64,000 bases of DNA from assembly GCA_030068145.1 (NCBI GenBank), contig JAPJBO010000092.1, positions 248,001-312,000 of the forward strand. Direction: 5' to 3'. Of this stretch, positions 10,485-19,644 are shown in pieces. The stretch is from Diplonema papillatum. Taxonomy: Eukaryota; Euglenozoa; Diplonemea; Diplonemida; Diplonemidae. How positions within the stretch are numbered: position 1 is the first letter of the stretch; each line of letters begins with the position of its first letter. A program made the position numbers and the translations under genes. Under the pieces are notes generated by a model. The model was not told where the DNA came from and made no database searches. It saw only the letters and a program-made list of their open reading frames with translations.

Positions 10485-11087
10485 TCAGCCGATTTTGATG
10501 CCGAAGAATGCGCGGTCGACGTCGGGTGCCGTCTTTGACTGCTTGTAGCGCAGATGCCAATGCACGTCAGCCCGTCGGTCTTTTGGTTTGTCGTACGCAA
10601 GGTGGTTGGGGAAATTGCGGTTGACCTGCAGCTCGGCCGCGTGGTTGGCGTGAACGATGGGCCGCAGGGCGTCGTAGTCGTTGATGGCATCGTTCAGGTT
10701 GAGGGACAGAAACGCGGTCGCGATGCTGACAGCGGCGGTCAAAACCGCGAACGACACCTTTGCCCTGTGCACGGCAAGCCGCCCGTGGCAGGCCGAAAGG
10801 TCGGACCGGGAGCCGACGGAGGGAGAGCAAAGGGACGCCTGAACCTGTTCCTTGTCGAACTCGATGTACAAGTAAAGCGTCACGCTATTGAGCATCCACA
10901 TCTGGCAGACAAAAAAAAGACGCGCGAAGAATTCGCTGTTGGCGGCTCCGGAATAGACACCCAACAGAGCGGACAAGAAGCCGAGGATGGCGAAGAAGAT
11001 GTCTGCGAAGAGACTCTCCCCCGTCTTGTCCTCGTGCGAGCTTAGCCCGGCAAACACGAAGGCCACACTGCAAAAGACTAGCTGCAT
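10485..11087 (-). CDS. Small multi-pass membrane protein, function unknown
   Basis: The frame encodes 200 residues with hydrophobic segments at about 1-15, 29-50, 55-75 and 112-131, so three or four membrane spans. The C-terminal about 65 residues are hydrophilic and rich in Asn, His, Asp and Lys. I recognise no family. The ATG at 11085-11087 follows a CACAG by 17 nt, consistent with a trans-splice acceptor, and the gene has the same orientation as all its neighbours. It could be a subunit of a larger membrane complex, but nothing in the sequence shows that. Confidence 0.7.
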   Translation of the reverse strand: MQLVFCSVAFVFAGLSSHEDKTGESLFADIFFAILGFLSALLGVYSGAANSEFFARLFFVCQMWMLNSVTLYLYIEFDKEQVQASLCSPSVGSRSDLSACHGRLAVHRAKVSFAVLTAAVSIATAFLSLNLNDAINDYDALRPIVHANHAAELQVNRNFPNHLAYDKPKDRRADVHWHLRYKQSKTAPDVDRAFFGIKIG

Positions 11088-11164
11088 CGCCGAGAAAAAT
11101 ACCTGTGTTCACGAGGGAGGGTAATAAATTTTGTTTTGCTTAGGCGGGGGGGCTTCAGAGAGAA

Positions 11165-11215
11165 GATACTAGTTCATTGCTTTCATGTTTGATGCTAGCA
11201 TCAAATCTTCTCGGG
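11165..11215 (+). repeat. Palindrome-bearing dispersed repeat, partial copy
   Basis: The perfect 16-bp palindrome TTGATGCTAGCATCAA is at 11189-11204, preceded by TTCATG and followed by ATCTTCTCG, as in the fuller copies at 28440, 28672 and 35535. Confidence 0.7.
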
Positions 11216-11489
11216 AGCATTCGAATGGTTTGTCATTCGCAGCTCCAGTTGCTGAACTTGTTTAGTCTCTCAACGCGCTCCAGTAATTTGAAGGAGCAGG
11301 TTAATACAGTGCGTTGTGAGGAAGGTTTTTAGAGGGTTACACTTTCCTGACTTTTCGAAAGCCCAGCTGTTCTTATACTTGCATGAAACAAGACCAGTCA
11401 AAGTGAGGCCAGGTGGAGCTGATGGTGGCAGCAGTAGCTTATGGTGCCGGTAGCACCCGTGTAGGTTAACTGAGCCGGTCCATCCCCTC

Positions 11490-11730
11490 TTGATTGACCG
11501 AAGACTACAGCACCGGGCAATTCGATGCGGCTCTAGGGACTCGGGATGGACCTGATAGACCGTGGTGGACGGTGATTCACTGTGATAAACAGTCACAGTT
11601 TCACTGAGGGAGTTGATGCACCACGAAAAGTCGATTAGAGAACTTAACACAGCCTTCAGGGTGTGGTTGGTTCAAAGAGAAATTCAAGTTTTCGCACTTC
11701 GATGCAGGTTCAAGAGATAGGGACGGACCG
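11490..11730. repeat. Dispersed repeat, inverted copy of 955-1110
   Basis: It contains the reverse complement of both conserved blocks of the 955-1110 repeat (CCTGATAGACCGTGGTGGAC and CAGGTTCAAGAGATAGGGAC), spaced more widely than in that copy. Confidence 0.75.
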
Positions 11731-11878
11731 GCTCATAAACGGGATGCACCAAAGCAAGATTTTACCCACTCCGGACCGGTTTTTTTCACGGGGTGAAAAT
11801 GAACCCCGAGTGAGAATAGACATGTCCGAATTGAAAGTAAACAGGTCCGGAGTGAATATAGACAGGTCCGGAGTAAAG

Positions 11879-12319
11879 TTATGGAGTGAAGAAATTGAGA
11901 GCCCAGTGCAATACAGGTCGTTTTCTTGATTCGGTCGAGGTTTCCAGATTGGCAAGGCTCAGCATTTTTTTGTTTCGGGAACCTCTGATGCCGGCAAAAA
12001 CAAAATCGCCTCCGAACGACGAAAAGAAAAAGGGACGGAGACGGACCTGCAAGACGCCAGCTCGTTTCATGCAAGCTTCCGGGCCTTCTTTGCCGTTCCA
12101 GATGGCCAGAAAGTGGCGCGTCAGCAACACTTGCTTCTCGTCAGCCATGCCGACGGCGCTGTCGACGTCAGGACACACGACCGCGTGTACTTGTGCCACG
12201 ATGTCATCTTCGTCGGAGGCTGCAACGGACGCGCCGCCTTCTTCTCCCTGCCTCAAGATGGCGTCGCGGGCTGCGGCTCTAATGCGCTTCCGCCGGCCCG
12301 CAAGCGAAAATTCGGTCAT
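11879..12319 (-). CDS. Hypothetical protein, basic N-terminus
   Basis: From the ATG at 12317-12319 the frame gives 146 residues, starting MTEFSLAGRRKRIRAAARDA, then an acidic stretch and a mixed region up to about residue 85. The last about 60 residues look less protein-like and may be read-through into an intron or 3' UTR. No family is recognised. It is kept because it lies in the shared gene orientation, an AG precedes the ATG by about 10 nt, and its first 85 residues have balanced composition. A plus-strand frame overlaps it but lacks any motif. Confidence 0.4.
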   Translation of the reverse strand: MTEFSLAGRRKRIRAAARDAILRQGEEGGASVAASDEDDIVAQVHAVVCPDVDSAVGMADEKQVLLTRHFLAIWNGKEGPEACMKRAGVLQVRLRPFFFSSFGGDFVFAGIRGSRNKKMLSLANLETSTESRKRPVLHWALNFFTP

Positions 12320-12371
12320 TTTCGGGGCCCTTTCAGGGCCACCTTTTTCCCCTTTCCCCCCAGCTCGCCGT

Positions 12372-12391
12372 GGGGGGGGGGGGGGGGGGGG
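12372..12391. repeat. G20 homopolymer
   Basis: An uninterrupted run of 20 G just upstream of the hypothetical gene's start. Similar long G or C runs occur at 42421, 43890, 44154 and 46275. Confidence 0.9.
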
Positions 12392-13042
12392 TGAACCTTG
12401 TGTAGTTTGGTGTGAGGTCAACGGCAATGTTTGTGGTGTGTTCCTGAATGATCAAGGAGTATCGAACACCCCACGTACTTGCAATATCCCACCCAAAACA
12501 ATTTTTATGCCCTTGTATCCAAACTGGGCAACCTGGGGGCGAGCGAGTGAGTCATTCCGTTACGACCCAAAGAGAGACCTTCTTGTGCGGCGCCGCAGCC
12601 CCTTTCAAGTCACTTTTGTGATGCAGGCTGAAAGAGGAAGCAGGGTTTTAGACAGCCAGCAAACAACGGCGACGTCCCTTGCGCTGGAAAGCGAGGTGAC
12701 CGCACCCGATGGCAAGACACTTGGAGCGGAAGAAATGTGTCGCTTTTTGTTTCGACAACAAGAGTTCGACGAACTGAAGACGTTGCGGCTAACGGCTGGA
12801 CGGGCGCGAGAGACTAACTGAGGCGAAATGATATACACGCCATAACGGAGGTGTCACCGACGCGAGGCTATATTCTCAGAAGTGCTTTGTCAGCCGGTAA
12901 AAGGAAGTACGAGCAGAACTGCGTAATCAGACAGAACCGCTGTGCCAAACAAAGGAAAGGAGCAGCTACCCAGGCAAAACACTGAGTGGACTACAAACTC
13001 TTGCGACGAAGCACTGCCAAAGGCCGACAGTATGTGCCAAGC
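12392..13042. other. Intergenic, nothing convincing
   Basis: A plus-strand frame crosses this stretch to 12821 but has no recognisable motif and opposes the gene direction. A decayed copy of the adjacent 176-bp repeat may begin at about 12990. Confidence 0.4.
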
Positions 13043-13518
13043 TGCACGCCACTCAAACACTCGGCCCCTCACGGCGTGAAGAAAAGGTTTTCGGACTGCA
13101 ACGGAATCCGCAACGCGCCGCAACCCAAAGCGAACTGTTCGACCGCCATGATGAAAGGGTCCTGCAAATCAAGCGCTGCGCTGCGACAGCCCGGCAGCGC
13201 ACATTTGCCATAAAAAGTTGCACGCCACTCAAACACTCGGCCCCTCACGGCGGGAAGAGAAGGTTTTCGGACTGCAACGGAATCCGCGACGCGCCGCAAC
13301 CCAAAGCGAACTGTTCGACCGCCATGATGAAAGGGTCCTGCAAATCAAGCGCTGCGCTGCGACAGCCCGGCAGCGCACATTTGCCATAAAAAGTTGCACG
13401 CCACTCAAACACTCGGCCCCTCACGGCGGGAAGAGAAGGTTTTCGGACTGCAACGGAATCCGCGACGCGCCGCAACCCGAAGCGAACTGTTCGACCGCCA
13501 TGATGAAAGGGTCCTGCA
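13043..13518. repeat. 176-bp tandem repeat, 2.7 copies, overlapping a gene's 3' end
   Basis: The unit starting TGCACGCCACTCAAACACTC begins at 13043, 13219 and 13395, exactly 176 bp apart. The third copy runs into the C-terminal codons of the EF-hand gene. The outer two copies carry extra reading of the same last about 35 codons, so the array arose by tandem duplication of the gene's terminal coding segment plus downstream DNA. Confidence 0.9.
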
Positions 13519-15806
13519 GCTCGCGCCGCAGCGCCACCGCCGCCCGCGCCGGCCGCGCGACGCCCCGCATGAGCGCGTCGGCAGCCTCGCCGCGGAGCTG
13601 CGCGTGCCGCTGGATGCCGGCCAGGGCGAGCTGGGCGACCCCGGCTAGGTTGTCGTTCCGGACGACAGCCGCCGGCGCCTCGGACGCACTCCGCAGCCCT
13701 AGCTCCCCGAAGATGCGCCTCGTCGCCGCCCGGTACTTGTCCTTGATGCACCGCAGGTCCCGCGGCGAGGCCAGGAACGTCGGCGTCTCCGCCAGCACGT
13801 CCACCGGCCTCCTCGCGACGGAATGCGACCCCCGAGCCGCGCCCGCCGCGGCCGCAGCGGGGGAGAGCAGCCTCGCCTGGGGGGGCTGCTTCGAAAGCAG
13901 CGTCCGGCGGCTGGAAACCGGCGGCGGAGAGAGCGCGGCCCGGGTTTCTCCGCCGGGTCCCGGCGAAGCCGCGCGGGACGATGAGGGAGGAGGAGGAAGG
14001 GGAAGAGGAAGAGGAGGGGGAGGAGAACTCGCCAGTCTGCTGGGAGGCGGCGTTCTCAGCGCCTTCCGGGTGGATGCGGCCGGCGCGCTGGCGGGTGCCT
14101 GCGGGGGGCCGGAGGCCGGCGGCGCTTGGGTCTTCCCTATGTACACCACGTTCCGGGAGTGCTGCTGCCGCGGGGCTTGCGGCTTGGGCCTGGACGGCAA
14201 GTTCGCGCGCCGGGCCGCACGCGAGCGCCGCCGCTGCGCCGGGCTGCGCGGCGGCGCGGGGAGGTCGGCCGAGCTCGCGGGCTGCTGCCCTTGCTGCTGC
14301 TGCTGCTGCGGCGGCGGCGCTGCGGCGGGCCCGCCGGTCGCAAGCAGCGCGTGGGCGGACGGGAAAGGCACCGGGGTGATGCGGTGGAGGCGCGCGGCAA
14401 GCAGCTGGGCCAGCCCCGCGCTGTCGGGGGCCGCCTGCGCCGTGAACCCGTCGAGCGCAGCTTTGAGCTGCGCCGCGTCGTGGATCGACCGCCGGCGGTC
14501 GTTTCCCCGCCGGTCGGCGCTGCCCCCGGCGCCGGCCGCGCCGCCCGCCAGCTCGGCGCCGTCGAACCCGAAGAGACTCTTCCGCCTCCCCGCTGCCGAG
14601 CTCCCGCCGGCTTCGCGGCCTTCGCCGGCGTGAGAGGCCTGGTCGCTGCCGTCGGCCGGCGTGTGCGACCCGCCGCTCCCGGCTTCGTTCTTCGAGGTCG
14701 ACGGCTCTCCGATGTCAAACATCGCGGAGAACTCGTCGAAGTCTATGAATCCCGAGCCGTCCCTGCAAGTGTGCGTGTGTTTAACCACTTCCGGACGAAG
14801 TGCCACTGTAGTGGTAGTTAACTCACGAAAGTTCGCGGGTGTCACGTTCGCGGACGAGAGGTCAAATAATGGTCGAAAGTGGTCGCTGTTTGCTGGATCG
14901 GAAGATCCGACACAAATCTTTGAAATGCGTCCTTCACCCGGGCAGAAATCCTGCTCCGAGCTCCAACGGATACCTGAGATTCGCCATGGAGCCACCCCTT
15001 TTCCCAAATTAACCCTGCCCCCCTCCGTCCTTAAGTGGTTAATAGTCCATGGCTCTAAGTGGTATCGGATGATGAGATAACCCACGTGTCACTTTCGCCA
15101 GTCGACTCTGAGTTTTCGACACGAAGGGTGGGTGGGCCGGAATCCTTTGGGGACGGATAGAGCGTGAGAGCTTGTCAGCTTCACCATCCGGCACTCGGCT
15201 CAAGGCTTCGTGGTTGGGCTCTTTCCTGTTCTCTTCACTCGCCGTTTCAAGCACCTTTTAGAGACAAGGTGCCCCCCTACCCTATAAAACGAATGTTTTT
15301 GCATACGTGTCGACTTCCTGTATCATCTTTTCGATGTCGATGGTCAGGTGGAAGGCCTTCACGGTGAGGCGGAGAACGTTGACGTCGACGCCGCCTTGCT
15401 TGTCCTTGCGGCCGCCCAGCGCGGCGAAGGCCTCGACGGTGTCGGGGACCGCCTCGTCGAGGTCACGTCGCTTAAGAACCTCCATCAGCCGCAGGAACCG
15501 TTCGATGGCCATGGTCGAGTCATTTTTGTACAGCGACAGGTCCAAGAGCTCTTCGAGCTCCGCTTCGCCGACGGACTGTCCGAGGGTGCGCAGCAGGTCG
15601 AGAATGGCGGGCCGGCTGTTCACGCACGGCGTCGCGTGGTACGCCGCCTTGATGGCGGCGACCTCACGGCCGTGCAGCGCCAAACGGGTCCGCCTCTTCA
15701 GCATCGACACGGCCCGCATCACCGCGATGTACGTGGCCACCGTCCGTTCCAGCCGCTTTCTCACATGGCAGCGCCGCCTGCTTATCCGCTCCGACCCGTC
15801 GGGCAT
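13421..15806 (-). CDS. EF-hand protein with long Pro/Ala/Ser-rich, poly-Q-containing tail (2 exons)
   Basis: Exon 1 is 15806-15307 and exon 2 is 14762-13421, giving 613 residues. The donor is GTATGC and the acceptor CTTGCAG. The intron interrupts the last EF-hand: joining gives DTDGSGFIDFDE at 166-177, a canonical calcium loop with Asp at positions 1 and 3, Ser at 5 and Glu at 12. Residues about 45-165 read like earlier calmodulin/centrin-type helices with degenerate loops (around LYKNDSTM and ALGGRKDKQGG). The N-terminal 45 residues are basic and helical. From about 190 the protein is low complexity, with a short poly-Q run, many Pro, Ala and Ser, and Arg/Lys patches. The function is probably calcium-dependent, perhaps cytoskeletal, but that is inference. 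Its last codons lie in a tandem repeat, so the natural C-terminus may have been changed by duplication. Confidence 0.82.
14763..15306 (-). other. Intron of the EF-hand gene
   Basis: The 544-bp intron runs from GTATGC to CTTGCAG. It carries the dispersed repeat at 15076-15175. Splicing is supported by reconstruction of a perfect EF-hand loop and by a total length divisible by three. Confidence 0.82.
15076..15175. repeat. Dispersed repeat, related copy of 10028-10165
   Basis: It shares TGTCACTTTCGCCAGTCG and GGGACGGATAGAG blocks in the same order with the copy at 10028. It lies within an intron. Confidence 0.65.
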
Positions 15807-16624
15807 TGTGCGCGGTTTCCTTCGGCAACCGGGCGGGGGAAAGCATAAAAGCCGGGGGGTGGGGTCGTTGTGTGTTGGTTCCTGGTTTTAAAGGAGTTGG
15901 AACGGTTGGGAAACAACTTATGCGGATCTCCGGCGCGGGCCCCGCTTTCTGATCGGATGCGAATTCTGGACTACGAGACCTCAAGACAAGCCCCCACAGT
16001 GATAAGTCAGCCAGGCTGTGTATCTGCTGAACATATCCCTGCACTGAGCCACGCAACTACTCTGCACTGCCACCACAGCCACTGTGGGCAAACTAGTCGA
16101 AACAGCTCTGCTTGTGATGCATCGCATGGATGCCAAAACATCGGCTCGATGGTGGACGCCAATGCCATGGCCTTGCCCTTGGCTATCTGGTTTTACCTTG
16201 CAAGCTGTCATAGGTACCGGTCAATGACCGCAAAGTTTGGTCAATGACCAGTACTCTACCGGCCAACGATCGCAAGGTACCGGCACGTGACCGGTGTGAG
16301 TCCGAAGATTAGTCTCCTTCTGTAAGGCTCACCTTCCAACGCGACACGGCGTTTTCAGTCTCCAAGTACCAACCTGTGGAACACGGGCTCCGACAGCAGA
16401 TCTTCCGGGTTCCCAACGACGCGTCACCATAGCGACTTGTTTCGATTGTTTCTTGTTTTTGGCAGTGAAGATCTTGGCAAAAGAAGGCGAGGGGGTGGGA
16501 ATGTAAGAACCGTACGAATGCTGAAGGAAGCTTGCCTCGTGTTCGGACCTTGACGGACACGTTTTCGGCACCTCAGAAACGGCGACGTGTGAATCTAGTT
16601 GTTCAGGTGGCTCGGCAGATCACT
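15807..16624. other. Intergenic with short GGTCAATGACC palindromes
   Basis: The palindromic motif GGTCAATGACC or a close variant occurs twice at about 16217-16250, along with GGTACCGG and ACCGGTGTG motifs around 16210-16300. No gene or RNA is recognised. Confidence 0.4.
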
Positions 16625-18238
16625 TCATTCTGCCAGTCGCATGTCGTCGAGCTCCTCGTCCATGGTCGGCTGAGCTCTGACGGCAGCATTAACGTTCCCC
16701 CTGGTGCCCCAGCCGTCAGCGCTGATGAGACCTGTCGCGGTGTACAGTGCAGGCGGATCGTCACGGAAAACTTTCGCACCGTGGACCAGCACAACAATTG
16801 AGAACAGCAAACTCATGGTCACGACGGAGATACCGCTGACCAGCAGCCACGTGCCCACACGCAGCCCATCGCAGGTGTCCTGCTGCGGTTCCAGCCCATA
16901 CTGGCGCATGATATCCGGGCACGTGACGCTGCGAGGCCAGTATGTGTCCACGCAAGCAACCCCCTGGGTCGCCTCCGCCATCAATTCTTCTATAGCCGTA
17001 CTCGCTTCGTAAGCGTCGGACCCCACGCTGCAGTCATCAGCGCATCGACTTACACTGCAGTTCTTCTCTGACGTTTCTATTCCGCATGCGTTGCCGGTAA
17101 TTAGAATGGCATCCGGTGAGTGCAGATACTCGCTAAACAAGTCAAAGGAGTGATTCGGACAAGTTGCAGACACGTATCCCGCACACAAGAAATACGCTCC
17201 ATCGGGGGTGGTCTTGTTACAACGGCTGCCGACAAAGGATTCGAAGCCGTCGCATGCCTGCATGACCATATCATCACGAGCTGAAGCTGCCGCTGCGATG
17301 TATTTCGAGATGTCGTTCGAGGTGCACGCGTGGTCGAGAAGCGGCCGAAAAAACTTGTTTTCGCCACCATGGCCGATCTCCAAGTCAAGGGTATCGCATG
17401 CGTCGCGTACGAACAAGAACGCAGAGGACGATAGGCCGAAGAACAGCAAAGCGAAGAACAAGAACACCCACCCGTAAGCGGCGAAAGTCATTGGCACCCG
17501 ACCAAGCTCCTTTCCAAGAGCTAGAACAATAGAAGCCACAGCAGGGGCAGAGCACAGGACGAGGAACACGATAAGTCCGTAGAGCAACCCTGTTCTGTAC
17601 TTCCTGAAGCTATCTTTCTCGTCTTTCACTTCGGCAGCACTGGCACTCAACGCGTCAAGCGCGGCCTCGAACGTAGAGTTGTCCCAATCCAAGACGTTGC
17701 TTCCTAGTTCTACTACGTCATCATTTTCTTCTTGAACCTCCATGCAAGACAGAAAATTGTCAACTTTGTCATGCTTCAAGTTCAACGGGGCCTGTTGAGC
17801 GGCTTTGAAGCCTGTGTCGTACGCGACAAACATCGCTATGCTTCCGCCAAAGGTACACGCGAACCCGGCAAGGAAAAACGCCATCGCACACGAAGGTAGC
17901 TTCCGCCACCGGTGGATGTGTTCCTCTGAATACGCCGTGATAGGCGAGACACTGTACTCCTTGACGAAGCAGATTGTGTCTGGAGCCGGGTGCGCTCCAC
18001 CGCAGCACTTCAGCCAGCTGCGAGATATGAGAAACACAGGGCAACTAATGAGACATACAACGGCGAGCACCACGAACGGGTAGAACGGAATCAATACCCG
18101 ATGCAAAATGTAGTGTTCGGAGTCGCACGCTTCGCTACCGAAGCCATGCTCCCGCAGCAGCTGCGTTTGGCAGTCGAAAATGTCGAACCCGTGGCAAACC
18201 GCTAGGGATGCTGCAAACCAGACAAGATTGGCGCGCAT
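16625..18238 (-). CDS. Five-TM membrane protein with prominin/tweety-like topology
   Basis: The intronless frame encodes 537 residues. A signal peptide (about 1-17) is followed by TM segments at about 48-72, 117-140, 217-242, 251-277 and 463-485. This yields a short N-terminal ectodomain, a Cys-containing first cytoplasmic loop (LKCCGG at 76-81), a first outer loop of about 75 residues, a second outer loop of about 185 residues rich in Cys with several N-glycosylation sequons, and a cytoplasmic tail. The spacing (five TMs with two large outer loops) is that of prominins and tweety channels; I see no diagnostic residue that settles either. It is probably a plasma-membrane or flagellar-membrane protein. 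The ATG at 18236-18238 lies 4 nt after CCGCAG preceded by a pyrimidine-rich stretch, a good trans-splice acceptor. Confidence 0.82.
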   Translation of the reverse strand: MRANLVWFAASLAVCHGFDIFDCQTQLLREHGFGSEACDSEHYILHRVLIPFYPFVVLAVVCLISCPVFLISRSWLKCCGGAHPAPDTICFVKEYSVSPITAYSEEHIHRWRKLPSCAMAFFLAGFACTFGGSIAMFVAYDTGFKAAQQAPLNLKHDKVDNFLSCMEVQEENDDVVELGSNVLDWDNSTFEAALDALSASAAEVKDEKDSFRKYRTGLLYGLIVFLVLCSAPAVASIVLALGKELGRVPMTFAAYGWVFLFFALLFFGLSSSAFLFVRDACDTLDLEIGHGGENKFFRPLLDHACTSNDISKYIAAAASARDDMVMQACDGFESFVGSRCNKTTPDGAYFLCAGYVSATCPNHSFDLFSEYLHSPDAILITGNACGIETSEKNCSVSRCADDCSVGSDAYEASTAIEELMAEATQGVACVDTYWPRSVTCPDIMRQYGLEPQQDTCDGLRVGTWLLVSGISVVTMSLLFSIVVLVHGAKVFRDDPPALYTATGLISADGWGTRGNVNAAVRAQPTMDEELDDMRLAE

Positions 18239-18384
18239 TCACCTGCGGAAAGCCCTGCCCCGAGCACGGGGGCAGGAGAGCGTGGGCGGGGTTTCTTTTC
18301 TTTCCGTTTCCCGAGCCTGGGAGTGCCCCCCTCACCTTGGTTAGGTTGAAAAGTGATGGAGGGTACAAAAAAAGCAGAAAATGC

Positions 18385-19189
18385 TTTTATTGGGAAAAAT
18401 AAATTCCCTCTGGTGGAAATGGCTTGAGGGGCGTGACGATAAATTTCGTTTATTTTTTGACAGGATTCCGTTGTGTTTACACAGGCCGGACAAATAAACG
18501 AATTTATTTTTTCCGATCTCGGAATTTATTTTGCGCCGCCAGCTATTTTCAGTCGAAACAAATAAATGAAATTTATTGTCCCTAGGGAAATAAATTCGTT
18601 TATTTTTCCGACTGAAAATAGCTGGCGGCGCAAAATAAGGTCGTAGGCAGAAATCTGTAGGGGAGACCCCTCGCAAATTTTTTTTTCTCCCTGTGGTGAG
18701 TGAAATCGCGTGTTTTGAGCTCGTTTTGAGTCTAATTCATCCTTTCTGATCCATATCAAGACCTCGCAGAAAGAAAACCGCAGCACTTGTCAGCAGCGCT
18801 CATCCAACAGTCCTACCCAGCACGACAGCACCTGTGCAGTCCTTCATGCAAGCGCCCATGCAAGCAGCATCGTATGTTGTGAACTACAACGTCAACCTGC
18901 CGGGACTCCCCCAGTTGCAGCAGAACAACCAGGCACATTGATCTGTGACCCGTCACTTACAACAACTCCACTCCTACACAACGTTCTGCTACGCAATGTC
19001 TCAGACACACAACGTTCTGCTACGCAACGTTCTGCTAAACACCAACGTAACTGCAAAGCAATATGCTCAACGTCTTACACAACGTTCTGCCGTGCACATT
19101 TGCTACGCAACGTTCTGCTAGACACCAACATAACTGCAAAGCAGTATGGTTTTCTTTCCATCCTCGGGAATTTAGTTTTCCCAATAAAA
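18385..19189. mobile_element. 805-bp TIR element, non-autonomous
   Basis: The left end TTTTATTGGGAAAAATAAAT (18385) and the right end ATTTAGTTTTCCCAATAAAA (to 19189) are near-perfect inverted repeats of about 24 bp. Inside are a 27-bp inverted pair (18529-18555 and 18609-18635) and a set of imperfect repeats of ACAACGTTCTGCTACGCAAC at 18970-19130. There is no transposase. It abuts the foldback copy at 19196. Confidence 0.75.
18529..18635. repeat. Internal hairpin of the 805-bp element
   Basis: TTTTGCGCCGCCAGCTATTT (18529) pairs with AAATAGCTGGCGGCGCAAAA (to 18635); the arms match over 27 bp with a loop of about 53 nt. Confidence 0.9.
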
Positions 19190-19195
19190 TCATTT

Positions 19196-19380
19196 ATTCG
19201 GCAATAATTTCCGCCAATTTTGCCTCGGTGTCGGTTTTAGTCCCTCGGGAGGCCCTCGGGGGGGTTTGCAACCCCTCGCCACTCGCTCCGCTCGTGGCTC
19301 GGGGTTGCAAACCCTCCCTCGAGACTAAAACCGACACCTCGGCAAAATAAACGGAAATTATCTTGCCGAATAAATGCTTA
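19196..19380. repeat. Foldback repeat element, copy 2
   Basis: It is nearly identical to 1-196, but the right arm lacks about 11 bp (CCTCCCTCGAGACTA in place of the longer arm). The shared end AATAAATGCTTA defines the right boundary. Confidence 0.9.
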
Positions 19381-19644
19381 TTATTAGCGTACTTTGCTGA
19401 CATCAACCGGCACTTGACTCCGATCACTCGCAAGAGAAACAAGACCTATGCCGCTCCGGAGAATGGCATGGGCAGCCGTGCGTAGAAGGTACGACGATCG
19501 CAGCGCGCACATGGATAGCCCGTTGAGGTGTCAGATTGATGTCGCCAAGTCGGTAGGTTTAATCTACGATGCAGCTCTTCTGTCCGATTCTCAAACGGAA
19601 GGGCGAAAAGGGAGGGTCCCGTTGTGTGCCGGGCCTTGAACGTT

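Larger units (their letters stand above)
11088..11878. other. Intergenic with dispersed repeats
   Basis: It holds a palindrome-bearing element remnant at about 11165-11215 and the inverted partner (11490-11730) of the repeat at 955-1110. A short imperfect repeat around ACAGGTCCGGAGT occurs at 11841-11877. No gene is supported. Confidence 0.5.

Noticed and set aside
13218-14633. Plus-strand frame of 471 aa opposite the EF-hand gene
   Set aside because: Shadow of a GC-rich low-complexity region; the minus frame contains the EF-hand and correct splice phase.
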